DNA of 64,000 nt, taken from positions 285,249,343 through 285,313,342 of the forward strand of contig NC_090989.1 in assembly GCF_041146395.1 (NCBI RefSeq), given 5' to 3'. Below are positions 1 to 12,300 of the stretch, piece by piece. The DNA is from Eulemur rufifrons (Eukaryota > Chordata > Mammalia > Primates > Lemuridae). Numbering within the stretch: position 1 is the stretch's first letter; every line of letters starts with the position of its first letter. The notes under the pieces were generated by a model, which was not told where the DNA came from, ran no database searches, and was given only the letters and a program-made list of their open reading frames with translations. Position numbers and translations under genes: made by a program.

Positions 1-156
1 CCCAGCCTCAGGAGTCACACCAGCCACCCTGCCCAGGTAGGAGGGGGTCACTGTGGGCCACTCGGGGGTTGGCTGCACAGCAATGAGCAGTAGCTGAACG
101 CTGTTCTGTGGGCTTCACCTGGGCCAGCAAAGCCGGTCCCACAACCCTGGGAGGTC

Positions 157-275
157 TGTGTCATCGTCCCCACTGTACAGAAGAGGAAACCAAGGTCCCG
201 AGAGGCTGCGACTTTGCCCGTTGCTAGGAAGAGGTGGAGCCAGGAGCCAAACTGGGCAGGCTGGGTCTGGAGTAC
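157..275 (-). repeat. MIR-like SINE fragment
   Basis: The segment reads like the reverse complement of a mammalian MIR core: 'cccactgtacagaagaggaaac' style text, then a 'gactttgccc' box, then 'gtggagccaggagccaaac'. It is strongly diverged and has no visible target-site duplication. The assignment is by eye. Confidence 0.5.
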
Positions 276-1020
276 CCACTCTCGGCCACTCCTCCGCTCA
301 GCCCTCCATAAATACCATCTGTCATTTCTGTGACCACCTCTGGGCGCCACCTGACCGTCCCCAAGGAAAAGAGCATCCTGTCCAGGTTCACAGGGGTAGA
401 GGAGCAATCAGGGCAGAGGGGGAGATGCTGTGGTCCTTTGGCAGGGCACACTGCCACCCACGTGGGCTGGGACCCTGTAGCCAGGGACCGGTGGAGAAGT
501 GGCCCCCGTACGACAGCCAGGCACCGTGCCCCAGGTGTCAGAGCAGCAGGTGGTACCTGTGCAGAGTGCTGGGTGGTTTTAAGGATGTCAAACTGCACAT
601 TGTTCCACTCAAGCCATTTGGGCACATAACGGACCACCCCAAACTCGGTGGCATAAAACAGCAGCCATCTCGTTGTGCCCAGAGATGGGGAAGGCCAGAC
701 GGGGCTTCTCTGCCCCACGCTGTCTGGGGCTCAGCTGGGAGAGTGGGGTGTAGGGTGGCAGGCTGCAGGTCACACAGCTGGAGCTACTGTTGGGCCTGGG
801 GTGACCAGACACTGGCTGGGGGGACGTCTGACCAAGGTTTGGGACCATCAGCTGTAGACAAGGTGCCAGGGCGGTAGAAGGACCTCCCCAGGCTGGACCG
901 TGCAGGCAATTCAGGAAGCAGAACCCACAGGTCCTGTCCTACTACCACGTGACCTAAGGACTGGCCAGTGAGCGTCACAGCTTTCTTGGAGAGATTCTCT
1001 TCCATCCACTCCAGCTGACT

Positions 1021-1260
1021 TACACCTCTTTCTATTTTTCCAAAATAGCTTTTTTGTCATATTGAAAACAATATCGGACAATACAGAAATGTATTAAAAA
1101 GCAAGTGGGAATCAGCTGTAATCCCACCACACACAAATGGCCTCTGCAAACACTCATCTGCCTCCGGGACCCTGCCCAGAAGCCACCGCTTTAAGAACAC
1201 ATCTGTGCTGACAATGGGTCATACTGTACCTGATTTTGTGACCTGCTTCTGACTCAGCGA
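1021..1260. repeat. Probable ancient transposon remnant, family not assigned
   Basis: An AT-richer block stands out from GC-rich surroundings. It contains 'aatacagaaatgtattaaaaagcaa' style text followed by 'gtaatcccaccac', a phrase typical of old LINE or DNA-transposon remnants in mammals. I cannot name the family. Confidence 0.3.
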
Positions 1261-3282
1261 GGGGGGCCGTCTTCCTGGCGCAGGGGGTTCACCTGACTCT
1301 AAAGCAGTGTCAGCTTCAGGGCCTCTCCCAAATTTTGTATTTGTAATTTTGTTCTCTTTTCATAAGGATGGTCTCGCAAGCTGTAGAAGTTTGAGGCCCC
1401 GCAAAACCTGCATGACATTCTAGGGCCTGGATGCAACCAGCAGCCAGTGACAGCCACGGTCAGAACCTTTCCCATGACAGCCACACTCCCCAAATAATCT
1501 CCTCTGCTTTCGGCCTCGGGTTATGCTGATCCACCCGGGAGCATTCTCTGGCCAGCAGTCCTGGGACCTCAGCCTGTCTGAAGCCCACATGTATGGCATA
1601 GCACCTGCCACCCTATCCTGTCATTTGCTCCTCAGCTTGTCCCTGTCACAAGGTGGCAGGCACCTCGAGTGAGGACTCTGCTCTGTTTATCTGTGCCCTT
1701 GGTACCCAGACCAGAGTAGCGGTGCGGGTGGGTGCCTGATTCTCAAGTGAGTGCCTACGCAGCACACAGCAGGCTGCAGGCGGCATAAACTCCAGCTGAA
1801 GCCAAGGCTGGGGGCCCACAGGGACGGCTCGGAAACCCACAGTGAGGGGGGCTGCTGGCTCTGCTCCTCCAACGGCATCAGCCACCTGGGGGACCAGGTG
1901 TGAAGCCGTGACACGTGGACACGACAGCCCTCACCAGCATGCAAGAAGCCCTGAGTGACAGGCGACCACCTGGCTTACCCGCCGCCCTCATCCTGGCCAT
2001 GGGTACCATCTCCAAGTGCTGGCACCTCGGCAGGTGCCGCACAAGAGGAAAGACCCCTCTTGGGTTGGTTTGGCTCTAGTGGCTCTGAGGACAGACAAAA
2101 GACAAAGCCAGCCAGCAAGATGCTTTTATTATCTCAATGTTCAAATGTGTGGATCTCACAGCTTGGGAGGTGGACAGGCGACCCACGCTGGATACCAAGG
2201 ATGGAAGGACACTTGCTTTTCTCAGGAGACTTGCTGCTGGCCACCAAAAAAGAAAAAGGCTCTTGGTGCTGTACCACTTACTGATGGACTTTGCTGGTCC
2301 AGATTTTCTTTGGATTCTAGCTCAGGCCAGGACAGAGGCGGCTCTGGTCCTGTGGGTGGGGTCTCATCACCAATGCAACCAAGGCCGTCAGGTGTGCCAG
2401 CCCCCCACCCCATGATGCTGGGAGTGCCACACACCCACCAGCCCTGGTCCAACAGCCAGTGTGCGGAGTCCAGAGCAGCCTGTATCCAATGACTGGGCCT
2501 GGTGGGCAGGGGGTCCAGCCCCTTGGTTCCAGTTCCCGACAAGTCTGAATGGCCACCCACTTTCTGAACCCCCGGGTGCAGGGCGGCCTGATCCCACCTT
2601 CCCCTCCCACCCACCAGCCACCCCAGTAAACTCCGTGCTGGAAACCCCACCTGTTGCCTTTGCCAGCGGACAGGGACCAGGCAGGATCATATGCAGAGCG
2701 GGTTCCTCGACAGTGAGTGCCCAGCCCCACTCTTCCTTCGCTGGGGGCTTCCTGGGACCCCTCGGAGTTGCTGTCATGCCCTGCTCCGGGGCTGTCCCCT
2801 GTACTTCGGCCCACGGGTGACACCCCGATAAACCCATCACCTCCCCGCCCTGTCGGCACCGAGGCCTGGGGTCGGTGAGCCCCGCCCCGACTCCCCACGC
2901 CGGGGGACTGCCCCCACCTGCCGCGCTGCCCATCCCAGCTCTGCTAACGTCGGAGGTCGCCCCCATTTTCGCCACCGCCCTCTCCCCCCCGTCCCGGGCG
3001 CGGGGCGAGCAGAGCCTTCGCATGTGGCCTCGAGGGAACCAGACCTGCGCCCGGCGCCCGCCCGGAAGGCGGCTCGCCCTGCGCTCCCGCCGCAGCGCCC
3101 CTGCTCGCAGGCACCCGGCGTGGTAGGCAGCGGGGCGCGGGTCTAGGCTCGAGGCTCCACCTCCGGAGACACAGGAAGACTCCGCCCCGGGCCCCGCCCA
3201 CGGGGCGCGCCTGGGCACTGCACACTGCCTGCCGCGCGTGCGCGGAGGAGACCCCGGGCGACAAGCGCGTACGACCACTATC

Positions 3283-3295
3283 TGCGCCTGCGCAG
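3283..3295 (+). promoter_or_regulatory. NRF1-like site
   Basis: TGCGCCTGCGCAG is a close match to the NRF1 palindrome (GCGC-N-TGCGC class). It lies inside the TMEM250 CpG island. NRF1 sites are typical of TATA-less promoters. Binding is inferred. Confidence 0.5.
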
Positions 3296-3421
3296 GGCCA
3301 GCTGCGACGCCGACGGCGTACACGGGGCGGAGGCGTTGCGGGCCGCTAGCAGCCCACGTACGCGCGCGCGCACGCACGCCCTCGGGAAGCGCCGATTCCG
3401 GGACGCTGGGCGAGAGCCCCC

Positions 3422-3444
3422 GGAGGAGGAGGAGGAGGAGGAGG
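3422..3444 (+). repeat. (GGA)n simple repeat
   Basis: About eight GGA/GAG triplets lie in a row inside the TMEM250 CpG island. The run is purine-only on this strand. Confidence 0.9.
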
Positions 3445-3599
3445 GAGGCGCTCGCGGTGCCGGGCGCGGGCGGAGGGGGCGGGGAGCCCGTCCTACGGTG
3501 GCTGCCGAGGGACAGCGTACGGCGCCCACGCTGGGCCAAACCCCGTCGGCAGCCGCGCCCGCGCGCCCCTTCCCGGCCCGGGTGGCCCCAGCCGGGGGC

Positions 3600-3772
3600 G
3601 CGTGAGGCCGGGTCCGCAGCCGCGCCGCCGGCGCCCTGCCGGGGCCTCGGCACCATGCGGCCGCCCTGCGACCGGAGCGCCGACAGACAGAGGAGCCCGC
3701 GGGCCCGGCGCCCGGCTCTGCCGGGCTGCTCCACGGTGCGGGCAGCCCGCGCCGCCGCGGAGAGGGCAGCGG
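3600..3772 (+). other. TMEM250: TMEM250 non-coding exon 1 (5' end approximate)
   Basis: A strong splice donor, GCGG|GTGAGTGG, ends the exon at 3772. It pairs naturally with the acceptor that opens the coding exon at 4862. The start at 3600 is a guess within the CpG island, because TATA-less promoters use dispersed starts. The exon carries no part of the main CDS. Confidence 0.55.
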
Positions 3773-3818
3773 GTGAGTGGCGGGCGGGGCCGTCTCCACG
3801 GCGACGCGGGCGCGGGAC

Positions 3819-3827
3819 CCGGAAGTG
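3819..3827 (+). promoter_or_regulatory. ETS/GABP-like site
   Basis: CCGGAAGTG matches the ETS-family core. It lies just downstream of the exon 1 donor, within the CpG island. Binding is inferred. Confidence 0.5.
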
Positions 3828-3836
3828 GCGCCCGGC

Positions 3837-3855
3837 GGGGCGGGGCGGGGCGGGC
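3837..3855 (+). promoter_or_regulatory. Tandem GC boxes (Sp/KLF)
   Basis: GGGGCGGGGCGGGGCGGGC gives overlapping Sp1/KLF sites in the CpG island. It is also a four-G-run tract that could fold as a G-quadruplex. Confidence 0.6.
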
Positions 3856-4974
3856 TCCAGGCGGCTGGGAGGCCCAGCCGCGCGGGTCTGCGGAGGGCCA
3901 GGGCGGACAGCGAGTCTGTCGCCGCCGAGTCTGCGGAGGCCGCTGGACCGGGCGCTGTCTGCGCCGGCGGGAACGGGCGGGGCCGGGAGGCGCAGGCCCC
4001 TGTCCTGTCACCAACTTTCCCGCGCCGGTTTTGTTAATATGCGCTGCGGACTTTGAGTTCATTCCCACCCACGGTTACCTGGGCCGGCTGTAAATCGCCT
4101 TAGTAGGTGAAACTAGGGGACCTCTTGCCGGTTCTCTCTTCGCTGCCGCCCGGTCTGTAGGGCTTGCCACCCCTGGGCGCCCCTGCGCAGCACGGTCTGC
4201 ACGGCTCCCCGCTCGATGGAGGGAGCAGTCTTGGGGTTTGGTAGCCTACCCAAGGTCATTCCCGGCGAATGACAGCGCCAGAGTTCAGGGCCCGCATGTG
4301 AGGTCCAGAGACCCCCGCCCTGCCATCTGGTCCCTCTGGCACTTGGCTTGTCAAGTTGCGGAAGTCACCTGTTCCACCTGGCACCTTCTGAGTTCACCTG
4401 TGGGCACCCCAGTCCGGCATCCCGATCCTCTTGTGGCTCCTTGCTTGTGCCATTGAAGGGCTTTGATGATCCCTGGGTAAAGCGGCCACAGAGGCTGGGC
4501 AGTGATGCCTGCTGAAGGAGAGAGGGTCGGCCAGTGGGTGAGGGCTGTGGGAAGGAGCTGTCAGCCAGGTCTCTCGAGCTCTTCAGGGTGGGCTTGGACG
4601 TGGACCCCTCCAGGCAGGTCCCCCGCCCCACTGCTGTGGATAGAACTGGCACTTTGGGTTTTCACTGCTTGTGGGTCTCTTGGAAGTATCCTTGGGAGGG
4701 TTTGTAAAGCGCAAGCCCCAGGTGCCCACAGATCCCAGTTCTGGACTCTGTTCCTGTACCCCAGGGCTGGCGTTTGTGCCCATCGATGCTGGCTGATTTC
4801 CTGCGGAGGGACGCCTCCTCTGAGTGATCAGGATGACCCAGCCTTTGTCCTCTCTCTGCAGGCCGACAGCACCCACAGGGCTCAGCTCTGGGCTCCCAGG
4901 CCTAGGCGCCCATGACCCCTAAGCTGCCCACGCCTGGACACTGCCACCACAAGCTAGCGCCACCGCCGGGACCA

Positions 4975-5394
4975 ATGCCGGTCATGCCCATCCCCCGGCG
5001 GGTGCGTTCTTTCCACGGCCCGCACACCACCTGCCTCCACGCCGCCTGCGGGCCCGTGCGCACCTCCCACCTGGCCCGCACCAAGTACAACAACTTCGAC
5101 GTCTACGTTAAGACGCGCTGGCTGTACGGCTTCATCCGCTTCCTGCTCTACTTCAGCTGCAGCCTCTTCACGGCTGCCCTCTGGGGCGCGCTGGCCGCCC
5201 TCTTCTGCCTGCAGTACCTGGGCGTGCGTGTCCTGCTGCGCTTCCAGCTGAAGCTGTCGGTGCTGCTGCTGCTGCTGGGCCGCCGGCGGGTGGACTTCCG
5301 CCTGATGAACGAGCTGCTCATCTACGGCATCCACGTGACCATGCTGCTGGTCGGGGGCCTGGGCTGGTGCTTCATGGTCTTCGTGGACATGTGA
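4975..5394 (+). CDS. TMEM250: TMEM250 (C9orf69), small two-pass transmembrane protein
   Basis: The 139-residue protein from M at 4975 (MPVMPIPRRVRSFHG...) matches what I recall of human TMEM250/C9orf69 in length and almost throughout in sequence. It has a basic N-terminal region (about 1-50). A long hydrophobic span follows (about 52-85, rich in F, L and A), then a short basic loop (GRRRVDFR, 102-109) and a second hydrophobic span (about 114-137) ending at the C-terminus VDM. No signal peptide is seen, so it is probably a two-pass integral membrane protein. The human protein has been reported to bind a herpesvirus capsid protein; its cellular role is poorly known. The whole CDS sits in one exon starting at 4862. 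An in-frame ATG at 4912 would add 21 residues. A TAG at 4903-4905 blocks anything longer. I chose 4975 because it gives the 139-residue form. Confidence 0.93.
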   Translation: MPVMPIPRRVRSFHGPHTTCLHAACGPVRTSHLARTKYNNFDVYVKTRWLYGFIRFLLYFSCSLFTAALWGALAALFCLQYLGVRVLLRFQLKLSVLLLLLGRRRVDFRLMNELLIYGIHVTMLLVGGLGWCFMVFVDM

Positions 5395-7246
5395 GGGCGC
5401 CGCGTGGCCCTGCCCCCACGCTCTACTTACTGAGCCGGCCTGCGGCCCGTTCTGTCCTGGGTGGGGTGGTCAGGGCCCTTTTCCTCTCTGCCCTGCCAGG
5501 CCCCCAGGCGAGGTCTGCAGCACAGGAGTGAGGCCGTGCTGCCCCAGCTCCCATGCAGGGGAAAAGGGCTGAGACTCTTCTGTAATGGGGACATTGGCAC
5601 CTTCCTCGGGCTGGCTTTTTGCGCTGACCCTCCCTGTGTGCACGTTTGGGGCGGTGTCCCCTGTGGCCGCCTGCCAGTGGCTGCTGCTTGCACTTTTTCA
5701 GGTTGCACTGGAGGGTGGCCAGTCTGTCCCGTCTGCCTCCATGTGGCCCCCCTGCCCCTGTCCTCCCTACGGGACCATGTCTGGTGGTGACTTCAGGCGT
5801 CACCAGCGGCTTGGGAGACCCATGGATACAGTGGGGTCTGCTGCTCAGAAACAAATCTGGAGGGGGACCCTCCTGGCCACACAGCCCCCTTCCTTCGCAC
5901 CTCTGGTCCCGGCCTCAGCCTAAGGAACGCGGGGGCTTCACTAGCTGCTACACCACACTGCCACTAAGCTGTTCACTCTGCCCTGGGCTGCCTGAGTCCT
6001 GGCAGAGCCCAAAGACCACCCTCCTCTCTCACCCTGAGGTGGGTCCCGAGTCACCTTGTTTGCTTAGATGCAGTTTAGCAGGGAGCCACAGAGGGGCTCA
6101 GTCTCGAGGGGACCTCAGCAGGTCCCTAGCTTGGGGGCCGGCTCGAGAGCAGACAGCGGCAAACCTGTGTTCATCCTGGGCAGGGCTGTTGAGAACGTTT
6201 AGCGGATGCTGTAAATCCCTTCAAATGTGGATTTCTAGGCAGGCAATTCCATTCCTTTCTGGCTTCTGGGGGAGGGGTTGGCCTCTGTTCAAGAGAACAC
6301 CCGGAATGGAGACGCTTGTCTCCAGCGTCTGGATCCGACGGCAGAGGCCTCCCCGAGGCTCAGCGCGGCCCTGGGTGAGCACCGTGGTTTCGGGGGGCAG
6401 ATGCGCTGGGCTCCTGGCTGCGTGTCCAGTGCTGGTGAAGGGCACAGCTGCCCCTCTGCTCTCGTGGCGGTCAAGGCATCTGGGATGTAAAAAGCCAAAA
6501 TGACCGTGTGGCAGGGGCTAGTGGGCCGGGGAGGGGCACAGGGACGGAGTTCAGGGTGGGCTTCGACCTTAAGAAGGACACACCTGGAACCCAGGGGCTC
6601 ACCAGCCCCCTGGCTCTGACCCTGTCTGTCGGGGGCTGGCAGTCGCTGCAGGCAGAGACAGGCTGCAGGGGAGCCGGACACGTAGGCCGACACTTGATTT
6701 GCCCAAAATTGTTGCTCCCCCCCTCAGCATGGGTGGTGGCCCCTTTGACCCTGCCTTGCCAGGCAGACCAGTGGCCTGGGGGCGGTTAGGACAGTGTGTG
6801 CCACTGGAAGAGACACTTAGAAAAACCCAAATCAGGTAGAGAAAGCAAAAAATACTTGGCTGCAAATCATGCTGTGTAGTTTGTAGCCAGCTTGTGTTCG
6901 CTGATCTTCCAACTCGAGGTCAGCGGATGGCCCGGTGGGGCAGCTGCCTGGCTCCCCTCGCGCGGGCGAGGGGCTTACCCGAGTGGATCCCTTCTTGCTG
7001 CAGAGAATCGTTTGCACTAAATCACGCTGTTTCCTCAAAGAAGCTTTTCGTTGATTAACTCGTTTCTCAGAACCACCGCATCCCACGCTGAGGGTGCAGG
7101 TGGGCGCGTGTCTGCGGGGTGGGGTGACGGGGCTCTGGCTGTGCCGCCTGGACCGCGAGCGCACAGCGCAGGGAGTCGCGGCCCCTCGTTCCACGCTGCT
7201 TTGTGTCCCGGTGCCTGTGAAATTCTTACTGAGGTGAACCACCTGC

Positions 7247-7252
7247 ATTAAA
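7247..7252 (+). terminator. TMEM250: Candidate poly(A) signal ATTAAA
   Basis: ATTAAA is followed within 15-40 bases by a GU-rich stretch (gtggtgatggagtgactgttt), the usual layout of a mammalian cleavage site. Confidence 0.4.
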
Positions 7253-7537
7253 CCTATTTTCTTAACGTGGTGATGGAGTGACTGTTTAAAGCTTAAAATT
7301 TTTATTCCTTTTTTTCAAGGCTATAATAACCAAAAGCACCATAGAAACCATATTCTCGTATAAAAGCGAGAGAGTTTGTGAAAGCATTCATTTCTGATGT
7401 TGGGAAGGAACCGCTGTTCTGCTGGGGAAGCTGTCCTGGGGAGGGGCCCTGCTGAAGTGAGAGTTTGTCAGTGGGGAGGGTCACCTGTCACCGCGGTGCA
7501 GGCTGCATTCAGCGGATCAGGTGGTGTAGAGTCATTA

Positions 7538-7988
<451 letters not shown>

Positions 7989-8077
7989 CCAAAGCTCCAG
8001 TTCTTGTTTAGCCAAAAAGCAGTTTGAAAAAGGAGTGACTGTATTATCTAGAATCTTTATTTTGTGAAGGCGTCCTT

Positions 8078-8411
8078 GGCCGGGCGCGGTGGCTCACGCC
8101 TGTAATCCTAGCACTCTGGGAGGCCGAGGCGGGTGGATTGCTCAAGGTCAGGAGTTCGAGACCAGCCTGAGCGAGACCCCGTCTCTACTAAAAATAGAAA
8201 GACATTATATGGACAACTAAAAATCTATATAGAAAAAAAAAATTAGCCGGGCATAGTGGCGCATGCCTGTAGTCCCAGCTACTCGGGAGGCTGAGGCAGG
8301 AGGATCGCTTAAGCCGAGGAGTCTGAGGTTGCTGTGAGCTAAGCTGACGCCACGGCACTCACTCTAGCCTGGGCAACAAAGTGAGACTCTGTCTCAACAA
8401 CAACAACAAAA
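8078..8411 (+). mobile_element. Alu, full dimer, strepsirrhine type, sense
   Basis: It starts with the canonical GGCCGGGCGCGGTGGCTCA head. It has the lemur-type spacer (acattatatggacaactaaa) between the arms and ends in a (CAA)n-rich tail. A perfect 11-bp target-site duplication, aaggcgtcctt, flanks it at 8067-8077 and 8412-8422. Confidence 0.95.
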
Positions 8412-8949
8412 AAGGCGTCCTTAGCTTCTATGAAGCAAAAATTCGTGTTTCTCATTGTTTTACTTGCAAAGAATTCTTCCAACATGATGAGGATGGTGAC
8501 GACTTGCCCCCAGGCAGCCGTTAATGGCCAGGAAAACTGTAGGTTCAGCCACACAGCAACCCATCCATTGTTTGTGGGATCTTGTGAAACTAGATGTTTC
8601 ACAAAACTAAACTTGTGGCGTTTAGCTTTTGATGGCAGGGAGTTTGTGAAATCCTTCCAAAAGCCTTTGCCCCTGAGAGCAGCATGGGCGGTAGGTGGGT
8701 GAAGTTTGTCTCACCAAAGCTGAGGCTGAGGCTTGGTGTGGAGCGTTGCTTCCCAGCTGGGGCTTCCGAGCTGAGGGTCCGGGGTGGGCCTGGGGCTCTT
8801 CTCGTGGCACAAGTGATGCCAGCCCCGGCTGAGCACCGAGGTGGGCACAGGGCCTGGGAGGGCTGCGCCAGGTGTGCCGCACGGCATTGCCTGTGAACCC
8901 AAAGCTGGGCCAGTGAGCAAAGAGCACAGTGACAGCACTTCGCTTTGCC

Positions 8950-8972
8950 GGGTGGGGGTGGGGGTGGGGGTG
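8950..8972 (+). repeat. (GGGGGT)n simple repeat
   Basis: About four copies of a G5T unit (ggtgggggtgggggtgggggtgg). Four G runs make it a potential G-quadruplex. Confidence 0.85.
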
Positions 8973-9186
8973 GCTGTGCCTGTGACAGTGGCCACGGTAG
9001 GCCACTCACCATGCCACAGGGTGCAGGTGCCCGGGCTGCATGTGGGGCCACCTGCCTTCCCGGGGAGCCTCCCTGGGCCTCCTCACCCAGCTTCACCCCT
9101 GCTTTGGGGATTTGGGGTGTCTTCAGTTTTCACTTGTTCCTTGTCCACCAGACAGGACTCCCCGCAGTTGGTGGAAGCGCTCAACT

Positions 9187-9345
9187 TGTGCTGTCCAGCA
9201 TGGGAGCCACCAGCCCTGTGTGGCCCCTGAGCACAGGGAGCGACGCTGCTGTGACTAAACTCCGGAATATTTAATCAGACCCAAGGTGACGGTTCCCACG
9301 TAGAGAGCCACACGTGGCTGGATCATATCAGTGGTGCATTGTGGG
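9187..9345. mobile_element. Possible fossil hAT-type DNA transposon
   Basis: The segment begins near 'gtgctgtccagcatgggagccac' and ends near 'gccacacgtggctggatcat'. Text of this kind flanks a common mammalian hAT-like element ('ctgtccaatatggtagccac... cacatgtggct'). The match is weak and made by eye. Confidence 0.3.
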
Positions 9346-12300
9346 CTCCAGTAGCCAAGGGGCTTCCCAGGGGCTACAATGTGGCTTTGGGGGTTCCAGC
9401 TGAGCCAGTTCTTCCTGGGGATTTGAGGGGCTTCGCTCCCCAGTGGGCCTGCCGTTCTCAGCTGCATGAACCGGATGTTCTCCATGGGACAGGCACCATT
9501 TTCAAAGTTGTTCCCCGTGGAGGCCCCAGACGAGAGCTGCCTGGGGGTCGCCCAGCCCCGCCGTCCGCAGCGGTGAACACGCAGACCAGGCCGAGATGCG
9601 AATACTGGCTAGGACCCCACCCAGGGAGAGCTCTCTCGGACCCCTGATGGCTCTGCCTGCCAGGGGCTGTCTGTGGGGGCAGCTCAGGGACCCAGCAGCG
9701 GCTGTGCCTCCGCCGATGGGCAAATGCAAGGGCCACTCGCTGGGGATCGGGTGCTCTGCTGGGACGTGTCAGTGAGAGCAGATCTATCTGCTCATCACAG
9801 GCTGCACACGTCGTGACAAAATGGGAATGACCCGCGTGCCGGAGGCTTCCCAGCGGCGAGGAGCCAAGGACGGGAAGGTGCTGAGAAAACCGGGCCGAGC
9901 ACGCGGCCGCTGGTAACTGCGCAGGGCCGGGAGCAGGTGTTGGAGACAGGATTAGTCCCCGCCAGGTCCCGTCCAGTCGCCTGCTCCCGTCCTGCCCCAA
10001 AGGTGGCCCAGGATGCTTGCCAGGTAGGAAAGGGGCAATTCCAGGGGCTCAGCCCGAGGCCAGACCTGAGGGGAGGGCAGGCACAGAGGGCCGGGGAGAG
10101 TGGGTGGTGAGGGTCCCTGAAGACCAGCCTGGAGCCAGGCACCTGCTGGGAAGGTTCTGGAATCAGAGCTGCCCAGCATGGGCAGATGAGAGGACCCCAG
10201 TGACGGCACCTGGGAGGTGGTGGCAGTGGGGCCACTGACGTGGGAGTCGAGCTGGGCACGGAAGCTCCGTCTTTGGCCTGGAGGAGGCTGGGCGGCCCTG
10301 GACCAAACCCTGAGCATTGACGCGGGGACACAGACCCGCTGCCGCAGGGGTGGGCGGAGCAGAGGCCCTGGCAGGGAGGGGGGCAGAGGTGAGAGGCGGC
10401 CCCTCTGGCCTCTGAGGACGAGCGGAAGAGCCAGGCCGGCAGAGCACAGCTGGGCGTGGGTGCAGAGCAAGCAGCCAGGATTGGTGTCCAGCCCGTCCCC
10501 GCGCCAGGGCATTGTGCCCAGTAGCTCCGAGAGCCCAGCTGTTCTCCACCGTCCTGGGACGTCAGCTTGGAGGATTTGGGGTCTCTGTTGGTGATGAGGG
10601 GAACCCAGAGCCAGGGAGGGGCTTGTGCCAGGGAGTCCCTAGAAAGACGGCGCTTGCTCGGGTGGGCTGGGTGCTGCCCCGTCCCGGCACAGGGTGCGTG
10701 CGGTGCCGTCTCGGGTGTCTCTCTTGGTCCCCCGTACCGTGCAGCTGCCTCTGGCGGCCCCCGGCAGAGACCCCACCCGCAGCTTCCACAGGCAAAGCAC
10801 AAAACATGCACACACACTGAGATGGCTGTGGCCCCTGGAGGTGGCAGGACAGGACAGACAGCTGAGGCTGGGCCCAGACACAGCCCCAGTGGGAAGCCGG
10901 GCAGGTGGGTGCTCTGGACTAGGGCGCAGCCCCAGGGCTGGGCAGCTCTGTGCTCGTGCTGGTACTGATGTTCCGTGACCTTGGGAGCCGTCACTCCCCG
11001 CGCTGGAGAGGGAGGGAGCGTGGCAGTGCCTCCCAGTGCTGATTCAGCATTTCCGGGGCAGGGAACGTGCTCCAGGCTTGGTCTGCAGAGGCCCATGCGC
11101 TGCTCTCTTCCCTGGGCCCATTTGGAAAGGGTCCCCCTCAGCCCTCCTCCCCCAGGAGCTGAGGCCACCTTGGCCCCAGCTGCAGGAAGCAGCACCTCGC
11201 AGGCAGGGCTGCAGAGGCCACTTTGCGGGAAACCCCCAGCAGCCTGGCAGCCCCCTGCCAGTTGCCAGGAGGCAGCGCCACCGCCCAGCAGCATCCTTGC
11301 CCAGCGGACAGTCCCCAGCAGCTGATTCAGCGGCTACAGGGCAGGCGCCCCTCCCCCAGCCCAGCTGGGCAGGGTGCCCAGGCTTGCTGGCAGCTGTCAC
11401 ACGGGGCTCTGGCAGGCCTGCTGTGGCTCGAGGTGTGTGGCCCGCACTGCGCTTGGGGGCGGGGTGGCAGACTGCTGCGGCAGTGGCTGCCAGGCACCCC
11501 CCTTCCGGCGGCTCCCCCACGGAGCCTTGTGCAGCCTCCTGCAGAGGAGAGGCCTCTGGGAGGGTGCCGGGGGAGTGTCGGCCCCCGGGAAGTGACCGCC
11601 TCCTAATCCAACAGCTGGCGGGTGCACCGACCCCTCCATATCCAGTCTCCCAGAAGCCCAGGCCAGGGCAGGGGCAGGCGGGCAGGGCTGCTCCCAGACG
11701 CCTGTGGGAGCAACCTGGGCAGAGGGGAGGGCAGGGAGCCTCGCCTGGCCCACGGGTTTGGGTTTGCTTCTAGCCGTGGGTGCCGGTGGCAGGCCGAGGG
11801 ACGGTGGGTGCCACTGTCCTGGCCCAGGGCATGGGGCAGCCCTGTGTGGGAAGAGGGCTCCGTGAATGGGCTGGCCACGGGTTTGGGGCAGACTCCGCAG
11901 TGTAGGGTGGGGAGAGGGGACGGGCCGAGCAGGAGCCCGGGGGCAGTGGGGGAGGGCCAGTGGGGACAGTGGGGTGAGAGGGCCCTGGCTGGGTCAGGAC
12001 CAGAGCAGTCAGCAGGCCCCAGGACAGGCCGGGGTCTGTGGCCAGAGGACAGGTGCGGCCTGGAGACGGCCGTCTTCTCCCCACCTTCCCCAGCCGCGAA
12101 GAGTCGACAGCCACATCCGCCGTTCACTAACCGAGGACAGTGTCATTTTGCTTCCTCAGGACATGCGTGACTGGCCACGTGAACAGTCCACACAGAGATC
12201 AATCAAGTCCAGGCTGGCGGGCAGCACCAGCTGCGGTGGGCAGTGGCCAGCACTGAGTGGGCACACCTTGGCGGGTGGCTGTAAATCCAGCTGGTTCCAG

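Larger units (their letters stand above)
1..2870. other. Intergenic DNA upstream of TMEM250
   Basis: No coding region is supported here. The open frames are short, overlap one another on both strands and show no recognisable domain, as expected in GC-rich DNA. The stretch holds an ancient MIR-like fragment near 157-275 and an AT-richer segment near 1021-1260 that reads like a decayed transposon. The rest is unique-looking GC-rich sequence. An unannotated lncRNA cannot be excluded from sequence alone. Confidence 0.6.
2870..4080 (+). promoter_or_regulatory. TMEM250: CpG-island promoter of TMEM250
   Basis: Dense CpG dinucleotides run from about 2870 to 4080, then drop sharply. The island covers the probable non-coding first exon (donor at 3772/3773) and the start of intron 1. 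It holds an NRF1-like site, tandem GC boxes and an ETS site, and has no TATA box. This is the usual form of a broad housekeeping-type mammalian promoter. The exact transcription start cannot be read from sequence. The upstream half (about 2900-3270) could also fire on the minus strand. Confidence 0.75.
3773..4861 (+). other. TMEM250: TMEM250 intron 1
   Basis: The intron runs from GTGAGT at 3773 to a pyrimidine-rich acceptor (ctctctctgcag) ending at 4861. Its first 300 bases are still CpG island. A short MIR-like fragment may lie near 4235-4330. I see no gene inside it. Confidence 0.65.

Noticed and set aside
2388..3734. 448-residue open frame, minus strand
   Set aside because: It overlaps a CpG island, is rich in R, G, P and A, has no domain and is mirrored by long frames in other phases. 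It reflects few stop codons in GC-rich DNA.
9795..11294. 499-residue open frame, minus strand
   Set aside because: Low-complexity, proline- and cysteine-scattered text without domain, with overlapping long frames on both strands. No splice or start context supports it.
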